Assembly: GCA_037042915.1 (NCBI GenBank)
Contig: CM073201.1
Location: 2,356,001 to 2,420,000 of the forward strand
Source: Auricularia sp. M13
Lineage: Eukaryota; Basidiomycota; Agaricomycetes; Auriculariales; Auriculariaceae
Direction: 5' to 3'
Length of the DNA stretch: 64,000 nucleotides
Below the pieces are notes generated by a model, which searched no databases, was not told the DNA's origin, and saw only the letters and a program-made list of their open reading frames with translations. The position numbers were made by a program, and so were the translations under genes. Positions 11,326-21,820 of the stretch are shown in pieces; positions within the stretch are counted from its first letter, which is position 1; each line of letters starts with the position of its first letter.

Positions 11326-13498
11326 ATGGCAGACGCCTGGCTCTCGAGTTTCGCCCGATTGTGTTCTGGTGGCGGCGGCGGCGAAGACCTGCTGGCCGTC
11401 TTTGCGCCGGACGACGACGCGCGCGGCTGCTGGCTGCGCGACCTGCTCGTGCTCTCGCCCGACTTCCACACGCTCCACGGCCACGCCGCGATCGGCGCCC
11501 ACCTGCGCGCGGATGATGCTCGCTCCGCCGCGCTGCACAGTTTCCGGCTCGACTCGGCCCAGCCGCAGTCTGAGCCAGCTGCAGCGGACGAGCAGTCTCT
11601 CGTGCTTCTCTTCCGCTTCCACATCGCGAACCCGAAGCCCAGCTCCGTCGACGCCACCGGCCGCGGGTGCGCAAGGCTGACCCGGCACACCGGACGGCCA
11701 ATGGCGCGCGTGGGCCGTCTTGCTCGTCCTGCACGACTTTGTGAGGCACGAGGAAGACGTCGGGCGCGCGCGGAACGATGCTGAGCAGACGTGGGACGAC
11801 GCTTGGGCGGCCGAGCAGTCCTCTATCCGGGACGACCTCGCAGTGCTCGTGGGTGTGTACCCCCCGTTCACGCGCACACATCCCGCTCGAACTCGAACAC
11901 GCTCCCAGTGGGCGCTGGACACAACGGACTCATGACCGCCGCGCGTCTCAAGCAAATGGGCATCAAGACCCTCGTCGTCGACCGACAAGCTGTGGGCGAC
12001 AGCTGGCAAAACCGCTACAGCTCGCTCAAGCTGCACACGACGATCCTGATGAACTCGTGTCCGTCTGGCAGTTGCACGCTGATTGCATTCAGGCTTTGCT
12101 GATATGCACGGACAGTCCCGTATCAATCATATCCCGATACATGGCCCAAGTATCTGCCCAAGAGCAAGATGGCGCGCTTCTTGCGCACGTACGCCGAGGC
12201 GCAGGACTTGGTCGTGTGGGAGTCGACGAGCTGCTTTCCGAACCACGGCCAGTGTACGACGACGAGGCTGGAAGATGGACCGTCCATGTCAGACGCGAAG
12301 GCGAAACGCTTATTTTGCATCCACGACACGTTGTCCTGGCTATGGGGCTCGTGAGCAGTCCACGACGGTTGGATATCCCCGGCCTGGAGACCTTTGGCGG
12401 CGTCGTGCAGCACAGTTCGGAGCATACGGATGGCACGGCCTGGAAGGGCAAGAACGTTGTTATAGTCGGCGCTGTGCGTTCTACTTGGCAATGAGCACCT
12501 GCAAACTGTAACTGATCACGCTCTGTTTAACAGTGCAACTCCGGCGCTGATATCGCGCTCGATGCAGTCAGAAGCGGCGCTGCTGAGGTGCGTCGCAAGC
12601 CAAGCCAATATCCTGTTCGCGCGCTGACGCTCATAATTCTCCACGCAGATAACGATCATTCAACGCTCCGAAACGTCCGTCTCTCCGCCCAAACAATCAC
12701 TGCACAGTGGCAGCGCTGACCCGGTTCACGCAGCACGGTCATGTCAATGCAATCCATTGAAACCTTCATGTTCGCGCCGCTCTTCCCGGACGACTCGCCG
12801 CTCAGCATCGCGCAGCACGACCTCATCAACAACTCGCTCCCGCACGCCGCGATCATCCGCATGCTGCGCGGAGGCGTCTTCGCGCAGGCGCAAGAGATGG
12901 ACCGCGCGATGCTGGACGGGCTCGCGGCGGCCGGCTTCAAGACGCGCGACACGCCGCTGTACGAGCTGTTGCTCGAGCGCGGCGGCGGGTACATCCTCGA
13001 TCAAGGCGCCATGCAGCATATCGTTTCGGGCAGAATCAAGGTCAAGCATGGCGTCGAAATTGCGCGTTTGGAGCCGCGCGCGGTCGTCTTGACGGACGGT
13101 TCGCGGCTGGACGCGGACGTTCTCGTTCTCGCGTGAGCACTTCTTGCGTCTTCAAATATTCCCATTGTACAGAACTGCGACTGACGGGTCCATGGGTGTC
13201 TATAGGATCGGCTACGACGGAATCCGCGACGCCGTGAGCAGGATGTTCGGCGCAGAGCTCATCGACCAGACGACGGACGTCTGGGGGCTGGACGACCAAG
13301 GCGAGATCCAGGGCGTCTTCCGCCCGTCGGGCCACAAAGGGCTGTGGTACGCCGCGGGCGACTTCTCGCATGCGCGCTTCATGGGCCGGCTCCTGGTATG
13401 CGTGGTCCTACATTTGGTCGTCGCATTCGCAGGCTTACGGCCTGGGCAAACAGGCTTTGCAGATCCTCGGTGCAGAGCTGCAGCGGCGCGCTGCTTAA
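11326..13498 (+). CDS. Flavin-containing monooxygenase with N-terminal NTF2-like domain
   Basis: FAD/NADPH-dependent monooxygenase of the YUCCA/FMO-like group found in many fungi. The first ~150 residues (WLSSFARL..., SPDFHTLHGHAAIGAHL, LVLLFRFHIANP) resemble an NTF2/SnoaL-like domain. Then comes a Rossmann motif split by an intron (LVVGAGHNGLMTAARLKQMG), WQNRYSSLKLHTTILMN, PYQSYPDTWPKYLPK, the second dinucleotide fold KNVVIVGA|CNSGADIALD, and the C-terminal GYDGIRDAVSRMFG and GLWYAAGDFSHARF. The last exon ends GKQALQILGAELQRRAA, stop 13496-13498. Single-base frame changes are needed near 11692 (extra G), 12250 (missing C) and probably near 12718. All intron junctions I placed restore family-like protein. 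The substrate cannot be told, and no neighbouring pathway genes are evident. Confidence 0.78.
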
Positions 13499-13609
13499 CG
13501 CTAGCGCCTCTATCCCAAATGTGCCGCTGTAATGTAGTTGTAGTGCGGGTATAGCAGAGGCGTTGCATGATCGCTTCATGTGACGCCAGAATAAAACAAG
13601 AGGTAATCA

Positions 13610-16600
13610 TCATGGGCCATCGAATGTGAAGATTTCGTCAGGAGGTGGAAGCGCGTCGAGGTCTGTCGCCGATATCTTCGCTACCACGATGCAGTGACGA
13701 TAGCGGCGCATACCTTCCGGGATCCAGAGCTTGCGAGCAGATTCCCAGTTCTGCGTGGACAGGAAGACGAGCCCACGGTGCGCATCGCCCGACTCGGCCA
13801 GCACCAGGAACTGCAAGGTGCCGGGGTGAGCTTGCGTGCATAAATTCAGGCGACGTTCGCCGTTCGCACCTGTTGCTATCCGCGAGCCGCCTGTAAAACT
13901 CAAGAAACCAAACACATTGCTGCAGAGTCGCGGCAGGCCGGGACGTCGTGCGAGGATCGGTACGACGCGCCCTGCACCAGCAACACGGATTAACGTGGCG
14001 GCGTGCCGTGCGTCATACATCCGTGCCCGATGGAGCAAAAGACGAGGTGGTAGCCTAAGCTCCTGTCCAGCAGCAACGTCGCGCAGTCGAACAGGAATGC
14101 TGTAGCCGGGCCCGAGCTCGAGGACAAAACTCGACCGGTACGACGCTGGCATGGCCCTGGTGCGCAACAGTCGTCATTCAATACGCACTGTACATCGTTG
14201 GGATCCATACGCACATCTCATCACTTCCTAGCTTAGGAAGGATACGTGTGCGATAGCTTTGAGGGCCTACGCTGCGCATAGCATCACTCTCTCGCACATT
14301 CGAGTAGGAAAAATGGACGTACATCTCGGGTTCGACGAGCATTTCCACCGACGGAGATACGGGCGGAGACTTGCTTTTCCGTTTTGTCTTCGCGCTGCTG
14401 ACAATTATTGGCATGAGTAAGTCTGATACCTGTTGAGACCAGAATGCGTACCTTGTCTTCGGCTGTGGTCGGCGGAAAAACGGCTCGTCGTCGTCCTCTT
14501 CACTCTCGGCAGATGGCAGCTCATCTGATCGTTTCGCAGCAGGCGAGGAGTGAACCTCAATCACAGGAGATAGCACGGGCGACGAAGAAGCGCCCAACAG
14601 TCCGTTCGGCCTAAGAGGGGTGTGCTCCTTGTGTCGTACTCCGTTGTGTGCATGCGCAGACGTAGGAGAGCTGAGCAAACCGTTTGATCGCAGTGGGGTG
14701 TGCTCAACCAATGACCGCACTGCTGGAGAAGACCATGAATGGATGGACGAGGCGAACATATTCTCGTCACCAGTGGGAGCTTGCAACGGGCGGCTGGATC
14801 CTGGGGGCGTCCGAGGGGCTAAATCACCATCGGGCAGCTGCGGCCGCGGGGGCGGGGTTCTGCGCTGTCGACCGAAACCAAGCAGACCATTAGGAACGAA
14901 TGCAGCAGAGGGAGGAGTGCGAGGTCGACGGCCGCCGTTAAGATCAGGCAAGTGCGCGGGAGGCGGTTCATCCAACACAGTAAGATCGACAATGTGTGCA
15001 GTGTCATCTGCGAGCTCCTTCGCAAGTGCAACAGCAGACGCAGTCTTCGAAGAGCTGGGGCGAGACGTCTTGAAATCATTTCGGGCGCGAAAAGCCTGAG
15101 GCGGGACAGGACGAGCAGCAGGGGCGGCAAGCGAGCTAGCAGGGCTATCGTCCGCACCCAACCGTCGCTTCTTTGTAGGCCGCCCGTTAGCCGAACCATG
15201 AATGCTAGGGTTCAAATGCGAAAGAAGCAAAGGGGTTTGGACGTTTCGGCTTTGCAGCGGACGTCCGCGGAGGCGAGGGAAGTCGGTTCCGCGGAGGCTC
15301 GGGAGACGGCGTGCATAGATCAACAACAGCCTCAGCAGATGATGGATCCTGAACAGCATTGTGCGGTGTAGAAATGGAAGGTGTGAGTTGTTCTGGGCGC
15401 GGAGGTGGTGACCTATGAAACGCTGCCTGCACAGGTCGCAACGAGGTTTTCTTCGGATGATCGGTCGCGGGCAAGACAGGCGGGCGAGACAGAACAGAGC
15501 GAGCACCACCATCTCTGTTGATTTGGGGCAACGTGACGCTCGGCGAGCGGGGTCTTGGAGGACTAGGTCGAAGAGGCTGCTGCTGCCGAGGATGTGGGTA
15601 AACGGTACTGGCTTGGCTGCGCGCGCCGGCCAAGATCGTAGAGCCCTTGGAGGGACGACGCTCTGAATAATGCACGCCATTGGAAGCAGCAGGTTGAGAA
15701 GCCTTCGATGCGGCACTAAGTTTCCGACGATGTGTAGGTTTTCCTGCAGCCGACGTCGGTGGAGGCGGCCTCGTCGGGGTATCGTCCTCACTACTCGAGC
15801 TGATAATGATAGCTGACGGCGAGGCTTTTCGAGTTGCACCATTGCTCTGCGGCAAGCGTGACGATGAAGCCATTGGAGGCGAACTATCCGCAGCTTTGGA
15901 GGACGATGGCGCCTTAGAGAAGTCGAGCTTCTGCTGCTTCAGAGGCGTAGCTTTACTCGGGCGCGTAGGAGGACTGGACCTCTTCTTCTTCTTCAAGTGT
16001 TTGCGACGGAAGAATGGGTCGCTGTCGTCGTCGCTGTCATCGGATTTCCGGCGACGAGGCGGCGGCGGAGGCGGCTGTCGCGGCTTAGACTTGGTCGCGG
16101 CCTGCTTTACTCGCACATGTGCAGTAGCAATTTTGTCTGATTGAGGCCGGGTAAGCGTCCGACAACGAGCAACACGGCACAAACAAGACGGCGCACCCAA
16201 CCAAGCTTGCTTCGCATAGACAAAGTCGCCCTCGCTGTAGTCGCGCTGGTCGAGCCCGCCTTCCAAGTTGGCCCAGAACTGGTCGATGATCCATTGCGTC
16301 TGTTCGTCAAAGTCGGAATCGTAGAGCCAGCTGCACCGGGTTCAGCGTGCCACATTCGCGCCTGGAGCACGTCCGACGAACCTAGCTTCGTCCACGGACT
16401 GTCCGACCCACTGGACAGCGGTCAAATCGCGTATAAGTGCGCCGAACCATGCACGTACGTGCGTGCGCCATACTAACCTTCACGTTATAGCGCTGAAATA
16501 CCGTGAGTTAACTGCCAGCGTGCCCCAAACGGAGTAGGCGCGCACCCAGCCCAGCTGCCCGTCGACTGTTTCCGCTCTAGCTCTGATGATGCTCTCTGAG

Positions 16601-16833
16601 GGACATCGGTTAGGAAAGTGGCTGAAGCCTGGCAGTATGTGCGCACCGACGAGTGCATATTCTTCGATTTCTGACTCGGAGGACATCCACTGGCTGCTGA
16701 GCAATTTCCGTAGAAAGAACGGAGCGCCTGAGAGCCTCGAGGACCGGAAAGCAGTTGTACGTGCCGGGGCTGTTGAAGTGCAGCTGGTGGTAAGAGAAGG
16801 AGATGGTCTTGCTACTCCGACTGTCAGCCGCAT
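13610..16833 (-). CDS. Ser/Pro-rich conserved protein of unknown function
   Basis: Large, mostly disordered protein that I do not recognise. It has a folded-looking N-terminal part (EEYALVGAHILPGF; WIIDQFWANLEGGLDQRDYS; EGDFVYAKQAW), then a long Ser/Pro/Lys-rich region with acidic clusters each followed by FFRR (DPFFRRKHLKKKKR near 16000 and EPFFRRPQPKTR near 14470). There are three related segments around NGLL (two read HTPLR.NGLL), and a C-terminal block (FVLELGPGYSIPV; LCSNVFGFLSF; RYRHCIVVAKISATDLDALP) ending at TGA 13610-13612. A 32 nt intron before 14150 joins the last exon. One extra C at 15208-15210 must be skipped to link the two long frames. The start is uncertain: ATG 16833 is the first that fits, but another frame upstream is also open. 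The basic and acidic patches would suit a nuclear protein, which is inference only. Confidence 0.55.
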
Positions 16834-17086
16834 TGTCACTTCGTTCGATTTCTCCGCATTGACGGCATTCTGCGCGTCGGATATGCACACCAAATGATGC
16901 CTACCAGCCTACGAAACTCAAATCCCGCGTCTGTCCCGGGTTGAGTAGTTTTGTGGCAACTTTATGCACCCCTCAGATCTGCGATTCGCGGTTGCTTGTG
17001 CTTGTGCAATTTCGTTGTCAATACCTACCGCGGGCGTTGTCACAATCACACCAGACTGTCAGTCAACAAGATAGTCAAGTGTGGTA

Positions 17087-18672
17087 TTAAGCCTCTATCC
17101 GCGCCTCCCAGTCTTTAAGTAATCTATGCAACTCTACAACATCATCCGTGTCCGCCTCGCCATCGGCAGGTTCTGGGTCTACACCGTCCGCATGTTTCTC
17201 TACGCCATTGGTGCCGGACTCCCCGTCGGGCAATTGTTGCGTGGGAGCAGCAAAGATGCCCTCTAGCAGGGCACGCTCTGCATACGGCACGAGGGACCGC
17301 ACGTACTCCCGCAACGCCGCCCTCGCCCATTCTCCCTCCGCAGTATTCAGCGCTTTCCCGCAGCGCACAAGAGTTCGCGCGAAGAGCGCGTGCACCTCAT
17401 CGCGCAGTGTCGGCGGCGCGAGCAGCCGCAGGTTGTTCAGCACGCCGGTCAGGGCGTTCGTCAAGGTGGCGAGCGGCGGATACAATGAGAGGGAAGGCGG
17501 GGGACGTGCAGCGCTCGCGATATCTCTGTTGGTGCTGTCGTCGCTGCTGGCAGTTTGGACGCAAGATGCTGAGGCAGTGTCCGGATGAAGTCGTCTGCTG
17601 CAGCGTCCAGCGCGATGCGGGTCCGCAGGAGCACGCTCTGCGCGGCGGGCGACTCGAGTAGTGCGCGAAAGTCCAGACCAAGACGCGCAAGCGAGGCCGA
17701 GGTGTAGGATAAGTGTGTGAGGAGCGACGCGACCGTCGCGGCCTGCGGCAGTCGCGCCGGGTCTTTTGGCACGAGCGTGCTGCGCACCAGGTCTGCTAAC
17801 CGTTGCACGAGCGTGTGCACAAACGCAGACAGAAGGTGGTGCAGCTCGGCATGTTGGTCTCCGCCTGCAGGCGCGCGCTCCAAGAAGATGGTGGTGAATT
17901 GCGAGACAATGTCGTACGCGCTCTCGCGGAACACGTCGGTATATTTATGCAAGAAACGCGCGTCGTCTTCGCCAGTGAGCTCTGCGGCCGTCGATTTCAC
18001 CTTGTCGCGCAGCGCAGAGACGGTAGCGTCGAAGAGTGCCAGACGAGATGTGAGGAACGCGAGCGCCAATTGCTCCTCGTCGAGCTCGGCCATGCGTCGC
18101 AGGAAGTTGACGGCGCGGAAGAGAACGGGCAGCTTGGCTGGTTCGCGCAGCACGCCCAGGAGTTGGGCCGCCATGACGCGGGCGGCATGCTCGACCTCGG
18201 CCAGCACGTCCTGGACGACTGCAACATCCGGGAAGCGCCCCGCGAGTTGTCGGGCATGGGCAATGAGGTCCAGGGCCTCCTGGTAGGACGAGTTCACGAT
18301 ACAGGTCGTGAGTAGCTGTGGAAGCTCGAGCAGGTCCAGCAGCTTGTCGTGGTGCTCTAGTAGCAGCGTCGCGGCGCGGCGGTCGGCGAGCACGGGCTGG
18401 GTCGCTTTCGCAAATGCCGAGCACTGCTCGCTCAGCGGGTCCAGCGAGCTGATGAGCGCGGCCAGGGTGTCGTCGAGCGCGGAGAGCGTCGAGCGCAGCG
18501 TCGAGGAGGAGCCATGGGCGAGCAGGAAGGTCGGGTACTGGGCGTGGCAGAGCGCGGTGAGCGACTGGGTGAGCTGGCCGGCGGCCTGGGCGAGCGCTGC
18601 GGGCTCGTCGCGTATCTGCTGCAGCGGGAGCGCCGCGAGCTGGGCAATGTACTCGGATTCCTGCGCCTGCAT
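17087..18672 (-). CDS. COG8: COG8, conserved oligomeric Golgi complex subunit 8
   Basis: Subunit of the COG tethering complex acting in retrograde intra-Golgi traffic (Dor1/COG8 family). The ATG at 18672 (MQAQESEYIAQLAALP) is used because the longer frame has no ATG at its start. Helical family features: LTALCHAQYPTFLLAHGS, LLLEHHDKLLDLLELPQLL, LLGVLREPAKLPVLFRAVNFL, RFLHKYTDVFRESAYDIVSQF, and a C-terminal block LTNALTGVLNNLRLL...LREYVRSLVPYAERALLEGIF. The gene looks intronless. One base is missing near 17525, where PTEIS must change frame to DIASAARPPPSL to reach the conserved end. In a single-copy trafficking gene this is more likely a sequence error than a mutation. The promoter is shared with MOB4. 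Confidence 0.88.
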
Positions 18673-18743
18673 GCCAGTGGGAGCCGCGGAGTTAAGAGCG
18701 CCGTGCCCGTCCTCACTCAAACCCAACTCCCCATTGCCAATCC
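18673..18743. promoter_or_regulatory. Compact bidirectional promoter COG8 / MOB4
   Basis: Only 71 bp separate the two start codons. A CCAAT pentamer lies at 18737-18741. No TATA box is visible. 5' UTRs must be very short or overlap. Confidence 0.6.
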
Positions 18744-20351
18744 ATGGCCGCCGCCGCCGTCGCGTTGCGCCCCGCCCACGGCGCCAGGCTGGCCGAGTTC
18801 TTCCCCGCCGTGCCCGAGCCGCTGCCCAACGTCGGCGAGATCGAGAGCGCGTTCCAGCTGCAGGAGTACATCGCGCTGCTCATCCGGCACGACGTCCACA
18901 ACGTGTCGCGCATCGTCGCCGTCCCCGCGTCCGTCCCCGACGACAAGTCCATCGACGAGGGCTGCTGGGTCTACGAGCAGCTGCGCAGGCTCGCCCAGGA
19001 CCTCACCCACCCGCTCATCACGACCCTCCAGCAGGAATGCACGCGCCAGTCGTGCCCCGAGATGAAGGCCGGCGAGTGGCTCTACCTCTGCGTCGCCCAT
19101 GGCAACGGCGGCACCACAGAGGTAACTGATTTGTTACTTTTGAAGTCAAGTAACTAATTAACTATCAACAGTGTTGCGCAATAGACTACATTCTGCACAC
19201 ACTCGACAGCGCGACCGCCCTGCTCAACAGTCCGCGCGCGTTCCCCAGCAGAATATCCATACCCCCAGCCTCCCATCGGCACTTTTCGTCCCTGGCGCGC
19301 AGGCTGTCGCGCATCTTTGCCCATGCCTACTTTCACCACCGCGAGGCATTCGAGCAGAGCGAGGTACGCGGTCGCCCAGCCAGAAAGCCTGAGTAGCAAG
19401 TCCTGACTCCCCGCAGGCAGAGACCTCGCTCTACGCCCGCTTCCTTGCACTCAGCCAAAAGTTCGACCTCGTCCCGCCCGAGTTCCTCGTCATACCCTCG
19501 CCCGCAGCTCAACCGCCTTCCCTCCCGTCCGTGCCCAACGTGACGACCGCCAACACCTCTTCCTCCAGCTCGTCCCCGAATAGCGAGTCGCCGAACGACG
19601 CGCTCAGCCCCGGCTCGCTCGCGCGGCTTGGTCGTCCGCGTACGGACACCATGTACTTCAGCGGCGACTTCAACTTTATGCAGGCTGCAGCAGCGGCCGG
19701 CAGCCCACTGCAAAGTGCGTTGCTTTTCTCATTCACTGTGACCTAATTCTGACGTGTATCCTGCAGCTGCAGCCCCAGAGCAGCCCAAACCCGCCCTGCG
19801 TGAGTGTCCTGCGCCAGTTTGCAAGAAGCCTTGACTCACGCCGACCAGACGACCTGCGCGAACCCGACCAGACGAACGCCTCGCTCGACATCTTCCACCA
19901 TCCCTTCGAGAACGCCCCGCGCGCCGAGACGGTGCCGCTGCCGTCCGAGGAGGAGGCAGACTCGTCGGATCCATTCGCAGACCCGCCCGCCGCCGAGAGC
20001 CCCATCGAGCGCGAGCCCGCCGAGGTCGTCACGCGCGACTTCGGCGCCAAGGATGAGGGGCGAGGAGCCCGAGGTGCCGCGCGGGAAGAGTCCGCTGGTT
20101 GCGCCGCACCTGGACGAATCTGAGCCTAAGCCGGAGGAAGCGAAGGAAGAGGAGCCTGAGATGGTAGAGACGGTGCAGGAGGACGCGCCCGCGGCCAAGG
20201 ACGATGTGGAGGAGAAGGAAGAGGAATGAAGACTGAGCCCGAGCCTGAGGCTGCGGCTGGAGCAACCGAGGAGGAAGCCAAGGAGGTGGATGTCGCGACG
20301 AACTCGGAGGATGCGCCAAAAGAGCCCGAAGCCGACGCGGCTGCGTCTTAG
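18744..20351 (+). CDS. MOB4: MOB4/phocein-family kinase adaptor with acidic C-terminal tail
   Basis: Mob1/phocein family; this branch is a core subunit of the STRIPAK phosphatase-kinase complex. Zn-binding and core motifs: ECTRQSCPEMKAGEWLYLC..H, then over an intron CCAIDYILHTLDSA, RRLSRIFAHAYFHHREAF, and over another intron SLYARFLALSQKFDLVPPEFLVIP. The family core ends near residue 235, and a roughly 200-residue tail follows. It is Ser/Pro-rich (SGDFNFMQAAAAAG; FHHPFENAPRAETVPL) and then strongly acidic with repeated EEE/PE blocks. Two frame changes are needed in the tail: one extra G in the GGGG at 20057-20060, and a one-base change near 20229. The sequence beyond 20229 stays Glu/Ala-rich to TAG 20349-20351, so I take that as the real end. 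Confidence 0.85.
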
Positions 20352-20647
20352 ACTGTCTCTTCCTTACTGACCGCTTGCCTTCTCCGTTGAATGCGATATG
20401 TATCGTGTTAGATGTGTACATATTTGCTCTTTACGATGTGATGTCAATTCCTGGGGGATCGACAGATCGGACTCGGACCTCCGCGGCATCATCTTTGCCA
20501 CCGCGGCTCATGGAATAGATTAGATGAAGCAGTCCGTTTCATTTTGGAGTCCATTGCTCTACAGTACAAGCACGCATACTGGCAATCCTAGTCCTTTAAA
20601 ATACAGTTAACTCTAGTATATCTCAATAGTTTCGAAGGAATCGTCAT

Positions 20648-21445
20648 TCATTGACGTTTTGAGCGAATTCGATTCGTCGCATTCCGAGTCGCTGCTGCGA
20701 GCAGCGGCGGCACGCTGGAAAACGAGGGCGATTGGAATTCGTTGAGGGTGATTCTCTTGCCGTTCGCGAGCGCCAGCTTGTCGGGAAGTCGGAAGCCCAG
20801 TCCAACAAGCCGCGGCGACAGGGATGGTGCTGAAGACGACGGCGATGAGGTCGTGCCACGATCGCTGCCGAAGTCGACCTCCAGCTCGTCGTACGGCATG
20901 AGGCGCGCGTCGGCGCCCGAGACCCTGCGTTCCTCGGTTGTCTGCGTCCAGGCGGACTCGGCGAGCCCGTGCATCGAATCGACCATCATGGGCATTGCGG
21001 GGTACTCCAGAGAGTCGATCGTCGTGTACTCTTGTGCCATCATAGGCATGGCGGGGTATTCGATTTCGTTGAACGCGGAGGCCTCGGGGGAGGTTTGCGC
21101 CATCATGGGCATTGCGGGGTACTCAACGTCGTCGTTGAAGATGCGATGGGTTCGTCGTTTCCGGTGACCACTGGACCTCTGAACGGCAACGGCGCAGCGC
21201 ACCGGCGGCCACGCCGCGACGCCCGAGGGCACGAGCATCTCGACCTGCGAGGCTGACACGGACACTGCTGCGTCCCACGGGTTGACCAGCTCGCGTCCCG
21301 AGTCATTGTACGCGTACATGCACGCGGGCAGGTTCTCTGCGGCCGTCGAGTCGCGGCATCCGACGTCCGGCGTCGTGTGCGCGCGCTCGCCGCCACAGTG
21401 CTCGTCGCAGTCGAAGTAGTTGTCGTACTTGTTGCAGGGCTGCAT
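20648..21445 (-). CDS. 265-residue protein with three EYPAMPMM repeats, function unknown
   Basis: Intact single-exon frame, ATG 21445, no recognised domain. The N-terminal ~45 residues are Cys-rich (five Cys, e.g. CDEHC) without a signal peptide. A basic RKRR site is followed by three copies of EYPAMPMM spaced about 18-20 residues apart, the first two followed by AQ and the third by VD. Further on are DARLMPYDELEVDFGSDRG, a Ser-rich stretch and a basic end. The codons of the repeats are also alike, so it is a recent tandem expansion or a strongly constrained motif. There are no dibasic sites between the repeats, which argues against a Kex2-processed peptide precursor. Role unknown. Confidence 0.6.
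   Translation of the reverse strand: MQPCNKYDNYFDCDEHCGGERAHTTPDVGCRDSTAAENLPACMYAYNDSGRELVNPWDAAVSVSASQVEMLVPSGVAAWPPVRCAVAVQRSSGHRKRRTHRIFNDDVEYPAMPMMAQTSPEASAFNEIEYPAMPMMAQEYTTIDSLEYPAMPMMVDSMHGLAESAWTQTTEERRVSGADARLMPYDELEVDFGSDRGTTSSPSSSAPSLSPRLVGLGFRLPDKLALANGKRITLNEFQSPSFSSVPPLLAAATRNATNRIRSKRQ
20980..21125 (-). repeat. Three in-frame copies of an ~26 nt coding repeat
   Basis: On the plus strand, units containing CATCATGGGCATTGCGGGGT recur near 20985, 21041 (variant CATCATAGGCATGGCGGGGT) and 21102, each coding (reverse strand) for EYPAMPMM. Confidence 0.8.
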
Positions 21446-21820
21446 GGCGGTATGTGGGTGCGGGGTGGATTGGATACTGGGAGTTGAGTGAGTGAGAGGG
21501 ACGGGCCGCGATGTCGTCTATATACCGGTCGCAGTGCCCCTATCCAACCAGTTGAGACTGCAACCCGGCTGCGTCTTGGACTGGCCCGGTAGTGCACCGA
21601 GACATGCAGTGAGACAGCAGAGACGGATGGGCACAGAACGTGTGCCATAGCCAGCACAGTTGCAGGAGACTTGGACGAGCTGTGGCGTCGAGGCCAGCTC
21701 CAGGAAACCCGAGCAGCGTGCCTGGGCTAACCGGTTCGGCCGGGCCGGGGACCTCTGCAACATTTGACCACGAGTGACGGCGATGAGCAACAACAGCCGC
21801 ATCTCATTCTCGTTCCCGCC
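21446..21820. promoter_or_regulatory. Divergent intergenic region, repeat protein / aldo-keto reductase
   Basis: 375 bp between divergent starts. CTATATACC near 21516 resembles a TATA element for the minus-strand gene. No conserved frame or RNA gene is seen. Confidence 0.4.

Noticed and set aside
20648-21445. Ribosomal peptide precursor (Kex2-processed repeats)
   Set aside because: No signal peptide and no KR/RR sites between the repeats.
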